A stretch of DNA of 64,000 nucleotides from an uncultured Oscillospiraceae bacterium (GCA_910587645.1 CAJUNA010000005.1:124001-188000), one strand, 5' to 3'. Counted from the first letter of the stretch, positions 41,939 to 51,488 are shown. Numbers and translations: made by a program. Notes: generated by a model not told the origin, from the letters alone.

Positions 41939-42016
41939 CCTAAGCTGAAATTATTTCCTTTCCCCAAAGGAGCCCAACCCATCCTAAAATCGCAGCCATC
42001 CATATTCCAAAAAAGC

Positions 42017-42045
42017 AGGGGCGCGGAACAAAGTTCCGCGCCCCT
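42017..42045 (-). terminator. Terminator of pepF
   Basis: Arms aggggcgcggaac and gttccgcgcccct with an aaa loop, followed on the minus strand by GCTTTTTT. It starts 21 bases after the pepF stop. Confidence 0.92.
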
Positions 42046-42065
42046 TTAGTCCCTCTGCTGTCCTC

Positions 42066-43754
42066 TTACAGCGAATTCTCATCAATCCACTTAGAGATCA
42101 TTTCCCCGATCTCCCTCACACATCCCGGGTCATAAGGGACCTTCATCCCCGCGCCCCGGGCCAGATCCTCAAAGGTCTTGGTGCCACCCAAATCCACAAA
42201 AGCCAGATAGCGTTTCCAAGCCTCCTGCCGGTCAACCATGGAAGCTGTCCAGAACTGGAAGGCCATGGTCTGCGCCATGCAATAATCAATATAATAAAAC
42301 GGATACAGATAGATGTGGAGCTGCTGCTGCCACCACGCGCCGCGGCTATAGAAGGGCGCGTCCTCATAATCGCGCCAGGGACGGTACTTGGCTTCCAATT
42401 CCAGCCAAACTTGGTTGCGCTGGGCCGGCGTCAGATCCGGGTCCTCATAAATACGGTGCTGGAACTCATCCACCATACAGCCATAGGGAATGAAAATCAA
42501 ACTGTCCTCACAATGCCCGATCTCATACTTACGGGTCTGCGGGCCAAAGAACTTGTCATGCCAGGGCGCGGTCAAAAACTCCATAGACATAGAGTGGGTC
42601 TCACACCCCTCCATGGTGGGGCTCATCAGCGCGGACAAATATCCCTTCCGGGCAGCGCGGTAGTCCGCAAACGCGTGGCCCGCTTCATGGGTAAGCACAT
42701 CCACATCCCCGCTGGTGCCGTTAAAATTGGAGAAGATAAACGGCGCCTTGTAAATGGGGAAACTGGTGCAATAGCCGCCGGGGGCTTTGCCGTCCTTGCT
42801 CAAAACATCCAGCAGCTCACCATCATAAAGGAAGTCAATGAATTCCTTTGTCTCCTGGCTGAGGGCATGGTACATCTCCCGGCCAGCGGCCAAAATCTCA
42901 TCCGGCGTCCCCTGGGGCTTCGCGTTGCCGTCAGGGAAGAGGAGGCTTTCATCATAGAATTTCATTTGATCCACGCCGATCCGCTTGGCCTGATTCTTCT
43001 TTACTTTGGCCACCAGGGGCACAAGATCAACGGCAATCTGATCCCGGAAAGCGGCGCACTCCTTTGGCCCCCAGCAGTTGCGGCCCAGGCGGTCGTAGCC
43101 CAGGGGAATGTAATTCTCGTATCCCATTGCCTTGCCCTGGGCGGTCCGGTTCTTCACCAGCTTGTCATACAGCTCATCCAACTGCTCCCGGTGCGCTTCA
43201 AACCAGCCGCCCTTGGCAGCCCAGGCCGCCTGCCGGACGGCCCGGTCAGGGCTCTGCATATAGGGCCCCAACTTGGGCAGGGGCAGCATCTCGCCCTCCC
43301 ATTCCACGGCGGCGGAAGCGTAAAGCTTCTGATATTCGCTTTGCAGCTTATTTTCCTCTTGCATCAGATCCATGATCTCCGGCTTCATGCAGCGGACGGA
43401 AATTTCCATGTTCTTAAACAGCAGGGAACCAAACCGCTCCTCCAATTGGGGGCGGAAGGGGGAGTGGAGCATGGCAAGATCAATCTTCTGTCCCATTTCC
43501 TGGAGGGCGGGGCTGATTTCGTCAATATAGTCGTTTTCCTTGTCATAAAACTCGTCCTTGGTGTCGATCGTATGGCGGACGTAGGCCAGGGAGCAGAGGG
43601 TATTGACCTCCTTGCTCTTTTCCTCATAAGCCAGGTAGGCATCAATCTGCTCCTGGGCGGAGGCGGCGGAGGTGATGCGCTCCAAAACCGCAGCGGACTC
43701 TTTCTTAATTTCCTCCAAATCAGGGCGGGTATAAGGCATTTCACTGAATTTCAT
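42066..43754 (-). CDS. pepF: Oligoendopeptidase F family (M3) zinc metallopeptidase
   Basis: 562 residues, cytoplasmic, typical for the M3 PepF/Pz-peptidase group. The zinc site is LTHEAGHAFADYRA (HExxH), with the third ligand region MEGCETHSMSMEFL about 25 residues on. Start MKFSEMPYTRPDLEEI is characteristic of the clostridial subgroup. It degrades oligopeptides of about 5-20 residues. It has a double terminator downstream and faces the polysaccharide-like operon tail to tail. Confidence 0.95.
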   Translation of the reverse strand: MKFSEMPYTRPDLEEIKKESAAVLERITSAASAQEQIDAYLAYEEKSKEVNTLCSLAYVRHTIDTKDEFYDKENDYIDEISPALQEMGQKIDLAMLHSPFRPQLEERFGSLLFKNMEISVRCMKPEIMDLMQEENKLQSEYQKLYASAAVEWEGEMLPLPKLGPYMQSPDRAVRQAAWAAKGGWFEAHREQLDELYDKLVKNRTAQGKAMGYENYIPLGYDRLGRNCWGPKECAAFRDQIAVDLVPLVAKVKKNQAKRIGVDQMKFYDESLLFPDGNAKPQGTPDEILAAGREMYHALSQETKEFIDFLYDGELLDVLSKDGKAPGGYCTSFPIYKAPFIFSNFNGTSGDVDVLTHEAGHAFADYRAARKGYLSALMSPTMEGCETHSMSMEFLTAPWHDKFFGPQTRKYEIGHCEDSLIFIPYGCMVDEFQHRIYEDPDLTPAQRNQVWLELEAKYRPWRDYEDAPFYSRGAWWQQQLHIYLYPFYYIDYCMAQTMAFQFWTASMVDRQEAWKRYLAFVDLGGTKTFEDLARGAGMKVPYDPGCVREIGEMISKWIDENSL

Positions 43755-43833
43755 AACGCTTTTCCAATCCTTTCCATATTTGTTTTAAGAACTTGTATTT
43801 ATAGGCGGCGTCAAACGCCTGTGAATACAGGCT

Positions 43834-45234
43834 TTAAAGCTGTGCCAGCACCGCCAGCAGGTAATCCCAGCTCCGCTGGACAGAGGAGACGGACAGCCGT
43901 TCCCGGGGGCTGTGGATGTCCTGCATATCCGGGCCAATGGACACGGCGTCCAGCCCGGGCAGCTTCTCCGCCAGCAGGCCGCATTCCAATCCCGCGTGGA
44001 TGGTCTCCACCACCGCGTCCTTTCCGGACATCTCCCGGTAGACCCGGACCATCACGTCCCGCAGCCGGGAATCCGGGCGGTACTCCCAGGCGGGATAATC
44101 CCCCCGCCGTCCAAAGCTTGCGCCGCAGCCGTCCGCCAGGGCCTTGAGCTTTTCAATCAGCCCCTCTTTTTCCGCCGCCACGGAGCTGCGGACGCTCCAG
44201 GTCAGCCGCAGGCTTCCACCCTCCAGCCGCAGAATCCCCAAGTTCAAGGATGTGCGGACCTGCCCCGGCAAATCCGGCTCCATGGCCTGTACGCCGTTGG
44301 GCGCGGAGAGGATCAGGCTGACGGCCTTACGGCTGTCCTCTACAGAAAGGGCGTCCACCGGCCCACTGGGCGCTGCGGTAAAAGCGCAGGCCGCCCCGGC
44401 CATGGCCTCCCGGAATTTCCCCGCCGCGTTGGCCACCTGCTCCTCCGGCAGGAGGAATACCGCCTTGGACCGGTCAGGGATGGCGTTGTCCTGCTCGCCG
44501 CCATAGAGGGACACCAGCCGCGCGTCCGGCAGCGTCCGCAGGCATTCCGCCAGCACCCGGTCAGCGTTGGGGATATTTTTGTGAATCTCCGTACCGGAGT
44601 GCCCGCCGGGGAGGCCGCTCAGTTCCAAGGTGCAGAGCTTGCCGGACGCCTCCCGGACGGGCAGGGCGGCTTCCAGGTCACACCGCGCCCCACCGGCGCA
44701 GCCCACAGTCAGTACGCCTTCCGCTTCGCTGTCCAGGTTGATAAGCAGCCGCCCCTGCAAATCGGAGCAATCCAGCCCCGCCGCGCCCAAGAGGCCGATC
44801 TCCTCGTCCACGGTAAACACCGCTTCTATTGGCGGATGGGGGATGCCGTCGCTGTCCAGCAGGGCCATCATCATCGCCGCCGCCGCGCCGTCGTCGCCGC
44901 CCAGGCTGGTGCCCTCCGCCTTCAGCCAATCCCCGTCCAAGGCCAGCTTCAGCGGGTCCCGGCCGAAGTCGTGGTCCACGCCGGGGTCTTTCACGCAGAC
45001 CATGTCCAGATGGCCCTGCAAAATCACCGCCGGGCGGCTCTCATAGCCGGGGGCTGCGTCCTTCCAGACAACCACATTCCCCAACCCGTCCCTGCGGCAG
45101 CGCAGCCCCCGCTTCCGGGCAAAATCCTCCACCCATCCGCTGACTGCGGCGGTGTGCCCGGATTCGTGGGGGATGCGGGTCAGCTCCTCAAAAAAGGCGA
45201 ACACCTTTTTCGGCTCCATGTTTGTTAAATCCAT
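43834..45234 (-). CDS. pepD: Aminoacyl-histidine dipeptidase (peptidase D, M20 family)
   Basis: 466 residues. The metal-site motifs are ILQGHLDMVCVK (His and Asp), SLGGDDGAAAAMMM (bridging Asp), FTVDEEIGLLGAAG (Glu pair), LLINLDSEAEG and a final IHAGLECGLL. GGHSGTEIHKNIPNA is the lid-domain signature. It hydrolyses Xaa-His and related dipeptides with two zinc ions. SD AAGGAGG is 7 bases before ATG. It lies between asnA and pepF on the same strand, in a peptide/amino-acid cluster. Confidence 0.95.
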   Translation of the reverse strand: MDLTNMEPKKVFAFFEELTRIPHESGHTAAVSGWVEDFARKRGLRCRRDGLGNVVVWKDAAPGYESRPAVILQGHLDMVCVKDPGVDHDFGRDPLKLALDGDWLKAEGTSLGGDDGAAAAMMMALLDSDGIPHPPIEAVFTVDEEIGLLGAAGLDCSDLQGRLLINLDSEAEGVLTVGCAGGARCDLEAALPVREASGKLCTLELSGLPGGHSGTEIHKNIPNADRVLAECLRTLPDARLVSLYGGEQDNAIPDRSKAVFLLPEEQVANAAGKFREAMAGAACAFTAAPSGPVDALSVEDSRKAVSLILSAPNGVQAMEPDLPGQVRTSLNLGILRLEGGSLRLTWSVRSSVAAEKEGLIEKLKALADGCGASFGRRGDYPAWEYRPDSRLRDVMVRVYREMSGKDAVVETIHAGLECGLLAEKLPGLDAVSIGPDMQDIHSPRERLSVSSVQRSWDYLLAVLAQL

Positions 45235-45259
45235 CGTTTTTCCTCCTTATACAAGCTTT

Positions 45260-46273
45260 TCAAAGCAATTGTATGCCATATTCCCCGCAGGTATCCAAGG
45301 TCTCCTGATCCCACAGGCTCACCTGGACCTCGCCGATGTGGCAGCAGCCGATCATCAGCATGCACAGCCGGCTCTGGCCGATGCCTCCGCCCATAGTCAG
45401 GGGCAGCTCGTTGTTGAGCAGCATTTTGTGGAAGGGCAGCGCCCGCCGGTCCTCACATCCGGCCAAAGCAAGCTGCCGGTCCAGGCTTTCCGGATCCACC
45501 CGGATGCCCATGGAGCTAATTTCAAAAGCCCGGCCCAGCACATCGTTCCACATAAGGATGTCGCCGTTCAGCTCCCAGTCGTCATAGTCCGGGGCGCGGC
45601 CATCGTGCTTCTTGCCGCTTTTCAAGGTCTTGCCGATCTGCATGAGGAACACGGTTTTCCGGCCCTCCCGCATATAGGCGGTTTCCCGCTCATTGGGGGT
45701 CAGATGGGGGTACATGTCCTCCAACTCCTGGGTGGTAATAAAGCTGACCTCCCGTTCCAGCCGGGTCTTTATCTGGGGGAAGGCACGCCGCAGGGCATCG
45801 CAGGTGTCGCACACCGCGCCCACGATGGAGCGGACGGTGTATTGCAGGAAGTCCATATTCCGGTCCACCCGGGTAATCACCTTTTCCCAGTCCCATTGAT
45901 CCACGTAGACAGAGTGGATATTGTCCAGGCTCTCGTCCCGCCGGATGGCGTTCATATCGGTATACAAGCCGTTGCCGGGGTAGAAGCCATACCGCTTCAG
46001 CGCCAGCCGCTTCCATTTGGCCAGGGAGTGGACTACCTCCCCCTGGGCGCCGCCCACGGCGGGGATGTCGAAGCCCACGGGCCGCTCCACACCGTTAAGG
46101 TTGTCGTTCAAGCCGGAGTCCCTGTCCACGAACAGCGGCGCGGACACCCGGCGGAGGTTCAGCGCGAACTTCAAATTTTCCTGGAAGCTGCTCTTGACGA
46201 ACTCGATGGCTCGCTGCATATCGTAGCCATAGAGAGGGGAGCGGTAGCCCTGGGGGATGGTGCAGGTGTTCAT
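45260..46273 (-). CDS. asnA: Aspartate-ammonia ligase (asparagine synthetase A)
   Basis: 337 residues, the family length. Class II aminoacyl-tRNA-synthetase-like fold with VSAPLFVDRDSGLNDNLNG, LHSVYVDQWDWEK-type core (NIHSVYVDQWDWEK), TVRSIVGAVC and the ATP motif MGGGIGQSRLCML. It makes asparagine from aspartate, ammonia and ATP. The start was set at the ATG 7 bases after AGGAGG; six upstream codons would overlap this SD. A promoter with consensus spacing lies 45 bases upstream. Confidence 0.98.
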   Translation of the reverse strand: MNTCTIPQGYRSPLYGYDMQRAIEFVKSSFQENLKFALNLRRVSAPLFVDRDSGLNDNLNGVERPVGFDIPAVGGAQGEVVHSLAKWKRLALKRYGFYPGNGLYTDMNAIRRDESLDNIHSVYVDQWDWEKVITRVDRNMDFLQYTVRSIVGAVCDTCDALRRAFPQIKTRLEREVSFITTQELEDMYPHLTPNERETAYMREGRKTVFLMQIGKTLKSGKKHDGRAPDYDDWELNGDILMWNDVLGRAFEISSMGIRVDPESLDRQLALAGCEDRRALPFHKMLLNNELPLTMGGGIGQSRLCMLMIGCCHIGEVQVSLWDQETLDTCGEYGIQLL

Positions 46274-46314
46274 TTCATTGCCTCCTCGCATTGGGATAAA
46301 TTCTCACGGCCTTT

Positions 46315-46343
46315 ATCATACACTATTTTCCGGAAAAAACCAA
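46315..46343 (-). promoter_or_regulatory. Promoter for asnA
   Basis: Minus strand TTGGTT (46338-46343), 17-base spacer, TATGAT (46315-46320). Confidence 0.6.
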
Positions 46344-46382
46344 TACTTTAACAAGAAAAATCTTCCGCCGGAGCAAAAAAAG

Positions 46383-46413
46383 CACCCCCGGAACGCGTTA
46401 GCGTTCCGGGGTG
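46383..46413 (-). terminator. Terminator of htrA
   Basis: Arms cacccccggaacgc and gcgttccggggtg with a gtta loop. On the minus strand a run of seven T follows. It separates htrA from the asnA promoter. Confidence 0.92.
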
Positions 46414-46477
46414 TGCCCCATCCTTACAGACGGAAGAAAAGAGAAGAGAGGGGAAAGAGAAAAACTCGTAAGCTGTA

Positions 46478-47857
46478 TTAAGCGGCGGGCTGCCCATAGC
46501 TGCTGCGGAAGAACTGGTTAAAGAAGTCCTCCATGCTGCCATACCCGCCATAGGAGCCATCGTAATAGCCGTCTCCGTAGCTTTCCGGCTGCTGGGGCGC
46601 GGACTGGGGCTTGGCGTCCTCCTCGGGCATATCCAAGGTGCTGCCGAAGGTAATTTCCGTGGTATACACCTTGCCATCCCGGACGTAGGTCACCGTGGCC
46701 GTATCCCCCGCCTGGTAGGACTTGCTGCCCACCGCGGCGGACAGGTCGCTGCCGGAAGTGATGGTGGTGGTGCCAAGCATTGTAATTACATCACCCGCCT
46801 GCAAGCCTGCCGCCTCGGCGGGGCCGCCCTCGGTGACCTCCACCAGATAGGCGCCGCTTCGTACGCCGGTCTGGGGATAGTTGGACGCGTTGTCCCGGCG
46901 TACGCCCATGTAGGCGTGGCTGGTAACCTGCCCGTTTTCCATGATGTCCTTGAGCATATTCAAAACGTCGTCGATCGGAATGGCGAAGCCCAATCCCTCG
47001 GCGGCGGAACCGTTGCCGGTGGAGGAAGTCTTGGCGGTGATGATGCCCACCACCTCGCCGTAGCTGTTAAAAAGGGGGCCGCCGGAGTTGCCGGGATTGA
47101 TGGCGGTATCCACCTGGATCATATTAAAGGGCGTACCGTCCAGATTGATTTCCCGGTCCAGGCAGGACACCACGCCGTGGGTCAAAGAGAAGGTCAACTC
47201 GCCCAGGGGGTTGCCAATAGTAGACACTTCCTCTCCCACCGCCAGGTTGGCGGAGGAACCGAGCACTACGGGCTTCAGCTTAGCCTCGCCTGGCTCCACT
47301 TTCAGTACGGCGATGTCATAGTCCGCGTCGCCGCCCACCACCTCGGCGGCCAGGGACGTCCCATCGTTCAAGGTAACCTGGACGGAGGTGGCGTTTTTGA
47401 TGACGTGGTAATTGGTGGCAACATAGCCATCGGCGGTGAGGATAAAGCCGCTGCCCGCGCTGGGCGCTTCCACCGGCTGGCCGAAGAAGTTGTACCCGGC
47501 CAGCGTAGAGGTATTGATGCTCACACAGCTATCCACATTGGCTTGATAGAGCTGGGAGAAGGTCAATTTCTCATTGCCGTTGACGCTGACGGTAGAAACC
47601 TCGGTGAGGGGGCGGTTGCTGAGCATGACCTGGCTCTGGTTTTTGCTGTTGCCCTGGATCAGCCAACCGGCCCCAAAGCCGCCTCCCAGCAGCAGCGCGC
47701 CGCACAAAACCCCGGCGACAATTTTTTTCGCCCCGCCCCTTTTTTGGGGAGGAACCGCCGCGGGCACCTGCTGGGGCTGGAAGCCATCGCTGTCGGAGCG
47801 GTAGCTGTAATGGTATTCGTAATCGCTTCTGTTCTGATCGTTATAATCGTTATACAT
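46478..47857 (-). CDS. htrA: HtrA/DegP-type membrane serine protease with PDZ domain
   Basis: 459 residues. A Tyr/Asp-rich cytoplasmic N-terminus (1-40), one membrane helix (about 45-67), then an S1C protease domain outside with catalytic His151 (ATNYHV), Asp181 (YDIAVLK) and Ser258 (NPGNSGGP). A PDZ domain (about 305-400; AAGLQAGDVITMLG) follows. The C-terminus is Gln/Pro/Tyr/Gly-rich and disordered. It handles misfolded secreted proteins at the cell surface. SD AAGGAGG precedes the ATG and a promoter is seen further upstream. Confidence 0.97.
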   Translation of the reverse strand: MYNDYNDQNRSDYEYHYSYRSDSDGFQPQQVPAAVPPQKRGGAKKIVAGVLCGALLLGGGFGAGWLIQGNSKNQSQVMLSNRPLTEVSTVSVNGNEKLTFSQLYQANVDSCVSINTSTLAGYNFFGQPVEAPSAGSGFILTADGYVATNYHVIKNATSVQVTLNDGTSLAAEVVGGDADYDIAVLKVEPGEAKLKPVVLGSSANLAVGEEVSTIGNPLGELTFSLTHGVVSCLDREINLDGTPFNMIQVDTAINPGNSGGPLFNSYGEVVGIITAKTSSTGNGSAAEGLGFAIPIDDVLNMLKDIMENGQVTSHAYMGVRRDNASNYPQTGVRSGAYLVEVTEGGPAEAAGLQAGDVITMLGTTTITSGSDLSAAVGSKSYQAGDTATVTYVRDGKVYTTEITFGSTLDMPEEDAKPQSAPQQPESYGDGYYDGSYGGYGSMEDFFNQFFRSSYGQPAA

Positions 47858-47971
47858 AAGATTGCCTCCTTATGGAATTTTTCCCTTGCAGCGCCCGCCT
47901 GCCGGCGTTTGCTTTTGATGGTGTTAGGATACCGTGGATTTATGTCAAAAATATGAAGAAACTTCGGAGAG

Positions 47972-48001
47972 ATTATAAACAATCCGAATACAATTTGTGA
48001 A
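47972..48001 (-). promoter_or_regulatory. Promoter for htrA
   Basis: Minus strand TTCACA (47996-48001), 18-base spacer, TATAAT (47972-47977), with a leader of about 100 bases. Confidence 0.6.
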
Positions 48002-48019
48002 GAACTTCCTGTAAACGCG

Positions 48020-48052
48020 GGATCCGCGCGGAAAAACACCCCGCGCGGATCC
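48020..48052 (-). terminator. Hairpin after spmB
   Basis: Arms ggatccgcgcgg and ccgcgcggatcc around aaaaacacc, about 25 bases after the spmB stop. The stem is strong but the T run is weak. Confidence 0.6.
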
Positions 48053-48076
48053 TGGCTGCCCATTGAAACCCACATA

Positions 48077-48598
48077 TTACACACCAAACATCACCCGCAC
48101 CGCCAACGCCGCCGCCATATACCCGGTCAGGTCCGCAGCCAGCGCGGCGGGGATAGCGTACCGGGTTTTCCTGACCCCGGCGGAGCCAAAATAGACAGCG
48201 ATGGTGTAAAAAGTGGTCTCCGTGCTGCCCAGCATCACCGCCGCTACCCGGCCTACATAGGAGTCCGGCCCATGGGCTGCCATCAGCTCACTTCCAATGG
48301 CCAGCGCGCCGCTGCCGCTGACGGGGCGGATAAACAGCATGGCCGCCGTCTCCGGCGGAATGCCCAGCTTCACCAGCACGGGGGCCAGCAGTCCGCCCAG
48401 CACCTCCATCAACCCCGAAGCCCGCAGCATATACACCGCCGTCATCAGCCCCACCAGATTGGGCAGGATGCCCAGCAGGGTATCCAATCCCTCCTTTGCC
48501 CCCAGGGACAGGGCGTCGTAAACGTTCACCCGCTTCCAAAGCCCGAACAGGGCCGTAAACGCCAGCAGCAGCGGCACCAGATACGCCGAATAATCCAT
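48077..48598 (-). CDS. spmB: Spore maturation protein B
   Basis: 173 residues, membrane protein of the nucleoside-recognition (Gate) domain type. Signature LLGILPNLVGLMTAVYMLRASG, IRPVSGSGALAIGSELM and MLGSTETTFYTIAVYFG. With SpmA it is needed for full spore core dehydration in Bacillus and Clostridium. It follows spmA by 15 bases, with a G-rich SD. Confidence 0.96.
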   Translation of the reverse strand: MDYSAYLVPLLLAFTALFGLWKRVNVYDALSLGAKEGLDTLLGILPNLVGLMTAVYMLRASGLMEVLGGLLAPVLVKLGIPPETAAMLFIRPVSGSGALAIGSELMAAHGPDSYVGRVAAVMLGSTETTFYTIAVYFGSAGVRKTRYAIPAALAADLTGYMAAALAVRVMFGV

Positions 48599-48613
48599 AT
48601 CCGCCCCCCCCTA

Positions 48614-49189
48614 CTATTTCCAGAGCCGTCCAAAGGCCTTTGCCGCCAGCAGCCCCGCAGCCACCGATAGCACCGACGCCATCCACACAGCGGGCACGAT
48701 GTCAAAGGGGCTGGCAGACCCCAGGGCGGCCCGCACCCCTGCCACTGTGGTGGGCAAAAGCTGGATCGACGCGGTATTCAGCACCACCAGGGTACACAGC
48801 TCATTGCTGGCCGTTCTGCCGCACCCCTTCGCCATCCGCCTGGCCGCCCGGATGCCCAGGGGCGTGGCCGCGTTCCCCAGCCCCAGCAGGTTGGCCGACA
48901 CGTTGCCTGACAGTGCCGCCAGCGTATCCGGATCCTTGCAGGCGGCGGGCAGGAGCCGGGTCAGGACAGGCCGGAACAGGCGGCTGAGACCGTCCATCAG
49001 CCCGCTGGCCTTCATAATGGACATGACGCCGCTCCACAGGCACATAATCCCCGCCATGCTCAGGCACAGCTCCACCGCCGCCGCCGCCCCCTCCATGGCG
49101 GCGTTTCCTACCGCGCCGATGGTGTCGTTGAACAGCCCGTACCCCACCGAAGCCGCGATCATCCCCGTCCAGATCCAAGCCATCGCCAT
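48614..49189 (-). CDS. spmA: Spore maturation protein A
   Basis: 191 residues with several membrane helices. Motifs are IWTGMIAASVGYGLFN, MCLWSGVMSIMKASGLMDGLSRLFRPVLTRLLP, ALSGNVSANLLGLGNAATPLGIRAARRM and LCTLVVLNTASIQLLPTTV; the GNAATPxG and NTASIQLxPTT segments are typical of SpmA. The start ATG was chosen 9 bases after GGGGAGG. That SD lies in the 3' arm of the comEC terminator hairpin, which may control translation of readthrough transcripts. Confidence 0.96.
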   Translation of the reverse strand: MAMAWIWTGMIAASVGYGLFNDTIGAVGNAAMEGAAAAVELCLSMAGIMCLWSGVMSIMKASGLMDGLSRLFRPVLTRLLPAACKDPDTLAALSGNVSANLLGLGNAATPLGIRAARRMAKGCGRTASNELCTLVVLNTASIQLLPTTVAGVRAALGSASPFDIVPAVWMASVLSVAAGLLAAKAFGRLWK

Positions 49190-49197
49190 AAGAAAAA

Positions 49198-49237
49198 TCC
49201 TCCCCTTTCCCTTTATGTATAAGGGACAAGGGGAGGA
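49198..49237 (-). terminator. comEC terminator whose 3' arm contains the spmA SD
   Basis: The plus-strand arms tcctcccctttccctt (49198-49213) and aagggacaaggggagga (49221-49237) pair over 16 bases with one bulge. On the minus strand the hairpin is followed by TTTTTCTT and then the spmA ATG. The GGGGAGG Shine-Dalgarno sequence of spmA lies within the stem. Confidence 0.8.
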
Positions 49238-49253
49238 AACATGCCTATTATTT

Positions 49254-51488
49254 TCACCATCCTGCCTGGATGAGGATATTCCCCTCCGCATCCGTGCGGC
49301 GCAGGGTCATCCCGGCATCCGTCATGCGCGCCATGGCCTCCGGCGTGGGATGGCCGAAGCTGTTCTGGCCTACACTGATGACCCCCATCTCCGGCGTCAC
49401 AGCCTCCAGCAGCTCCTCGGAAGTGGAATGCCTGCTGCCATGGTGGCCCGCCAGTAAAACCTCGATATCCGGCAGCTCGTATTGCTCCACCAGCTTTCTC
49501 TCCGTGGCGGCATTCATATCCCCGGTAATCAGGAAATCAAAATCCCCCGCGGAGCAAAGCACTGTCAGCCCCGCCTCATTACCGCTCCCCTCCGCCACAG
49601 GCGGATAGGCCGTCAGCACCCCGTCCCCAAACACCGCCGCCTGGGGCTGCTGGATGTACCGCACCGCCGCCCCATACCGGGCCGCCAGGTCCAGAACCTC
49701 CTGCTGCAAGGCGCCCTGCTCGCTGTCGAATAACTGGGGCAGCAGGAACCCTTCCGCTTCCACCCGGGCCAGCAGCCAGGGCAGGCCCGCCGCGTGATCC
49801 TCATGGTAGTGGGTCAGCGCCACCCAGTCCAGCTTTTCCCAGCCGTATTGATCCATCGCCGCCGCCACAGCTTCCCCAGCGGCCCGGGGGCTATTCAGGC
49901 TCCCGCAGTCCACCAAAGCCGTCCGGCCGCCGGAGTGGAACAGCACAGCCGCACCCTGGCCCACATCCACCACCACAGCGGTAAGCCGGTCCTCCGCCAC
50001 CTGTCTCCGGGGCATCTCCTTTACCACCAGCAGGCAGGCCAGGGATAAAACCAGTACCACGCCCCATTTCCAACGCCGGCCCCGGATCAGCAGGCACAAG
50101 CCCAGCAGCCCATACGTCCCTGCCATCCAATACCACACGGCGGGACGGGTGAAATACACCCCATGCCCCGGGATTTTGGCCAGCCACCCCGCCGCCCACA
50201 GCAAGTACCGGGCCAGAGCCTCCGGGAGCGCCGCCAGGGCAGGCCACAACCCGCCTAAAACCGATGCGGCCAGCGCGGCGGCAAACAGCGCCGGGGCCAT
50301 CCACAGCACCAGCACGTTCGACAGCGGCGACACCAGAGCCAAAGAACCAAAATAGGCCGCGCTGAGGGGCGCGGTACATGCCATGACGCCCAGGCTGGCG
50401 GATACTGTCCCGGCGCAGAAACGCCAGATCCTTCCCTTGAACCGGAAGCGGCACAGGCCCCTATAGATCCCCGGCGCAAACAGCAGCAATCCCGCCACCG
50501 CCCCAAAGGATAATTGCAGGCTCACCGATGCGATGGCAAAAGGATTCGCCAGCAGGATCACCAGCAGCGCGGCGGACAGGGAGGTAGGCATATCGCCCTC
50601 CCGCCCCGCCAGCGGGGCCAGCAGCATAAACCCCAGCATAACGCAGGAGCGCACTACCGAAGGCGTACACCCCACCATGACCATATAAAACAGCAGCACC
50701 GGATACCCCAGCAGGGCAGTTACCCGCTGTCTCCGGAAGGCCAGCACCCCCAGCAGCGCAACGAAAAACCCGCAGTGCAGCCCTGAGACGGCGGTTATGT
50801 ACATCAGCCCCGACTCACTGAGATCCGCGCTGGCCTGGGGATCCAGCCCGTCCCGCTCCCCGGTGAGAAGGGAGGCAATCAGCCCTGCGGTTTCCGGGCT
50901 GTACAGGCTTTCTATCCGTTCCCGCAGCAGCCGGCCCATACGGGCCGGGAGATACCGCCAGTTCCCGGCGCGGCCGGGCCGTACCGCTAAAGGCTCCCCA
51001 CCGTACAGGCGCAAAAACGTACCCCGGGAAATAAAGGAATGGCTCTCCTCCCCGGCCAAATCCCTGGCACTGTATGCCGCCACCTGGTCCACCACCCGGT
51101 TTCCCGGCTCCAAGTCCAGCAGGGCGGGAGAGCCGTAATACACGGCTTCGCCCCGCAGCCCGTCCACACGGACGGCACACCGGGCGCCGCCTGCGGCCTC
51201 CACGGCGTAGCCCGCCAGCTCCATTTCCAAAACATATTTCCCGCCCACCAAGGTCTCGGCAGGGGAGAGGTACAGTCCGGCATATCCGGCAAACCACAAA
51301 ATCCCCGCCGCGCAGCCCAACGCGGCAATCCGGATCCGCCGCTTGGCCCTTCCCCCTAGCACCGCGGCGCATAAGGCCGTCAAAACCGCTCCTGCCGCGG
51401 CCCAAAGCCGCCCATTTTCCGGCAGCAGGTAGCAGCACGCGGCGCACCCCGCGCCAAAGGGCAGAGCAAACCATGCAAGCCTGCGCAT
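49254..51488 (-). CDS. comEC: ComEC/Rec2 family DNA-uptake channel
   Basis: 744 residues. After two to three N-terminal helices there is an OB-like domain (about 60-170), then the Competence multi-helix core (GLIASLLTGERDGLDPQASADLSESGLMYITAVSGLHCGFF). A C-terminal metallo-beta-lactamase domain follows (TAVVVDVGQGAAVLFHSG, ALTHYHEDHAAGLPWLL, ITGDMNAATERKLVE, LLAGHHGSRHSTSEELL). The HxHxDH metal site is kept, as in ComEC nucleases. It moves single-stranded DNA across the membrane in transformation. The start ATG overlaps the stop of the XRE gene by one base (TGATG), implying coupling. Confidence 0.95.
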   Translation of the reverse strand: MRRLAWFALPFGAGCAACCYLLPENGRLWAAAGAVLTALCAAVLGGRAKRRIRIAALGCAAGILWFAGYAGLYLSPAETLVGGKYVLEMELAGYAVEAAGGARCAVRVDGLRGEAVYYGSPALLDLEPGNRVVDQVAAYSARDLAGEESHSFISRGTFLRLYGGEPLAVRPGRAGNWRYLPARMGRLLRERIESLYSPETAGLIASLLTGERDGLDPQASADLSESGLMYITAVSGLHCGFFVALLGVLAFRRQRVTALLGYPVLLFYMVMVGCTPSVVRSCVMLGFMLLAPLAGREGDMPTSLSAALLVILLANPFAIASVSLQLSFGAVAGLLLFAPGIYRGLCRFRFKGRIWRFCAGTVSASLGVMACTAPLSAAYFGSLALVSPLSNVLVLWMAPALFAAALAASVLGGLWPALAALPEALARYLLWAAGWLAKIPGHGVYFTRPAVWYWMAGTYGLLGLCLLIRGRRWKWGVVLVLSLACLLVVKEMPRRQVAEDRLTAVVVDVGQGAAVLFHSGGRTALVDCGSLNSPRAAGEAVAAAMDQYGWEKLDWVALTHYHEDHAAGLPWLLARVEAEGFLLPQLFDSEQGALQQEVLDLAARYGAAVRYIQQPQAAVFGDGVLTAYPPVAEGSGNEAGLTVLCSAGDFDFLITGDMNAATERKLVEQYELPDIEVLLAGHHGSRHSTSEELLEAVTPEMGVISVGQNSFGHPTPEAMARMTDAGMTLRRTDAEGNILIQAGW

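Noticed and set aside
42315..44147. A 610-codon plus-strand frame across pepF and pepD
   Set aside because: Antisense to two clear peptidase genes, no SD, low-complexity His/Gly/Leu composition typical of shadows.
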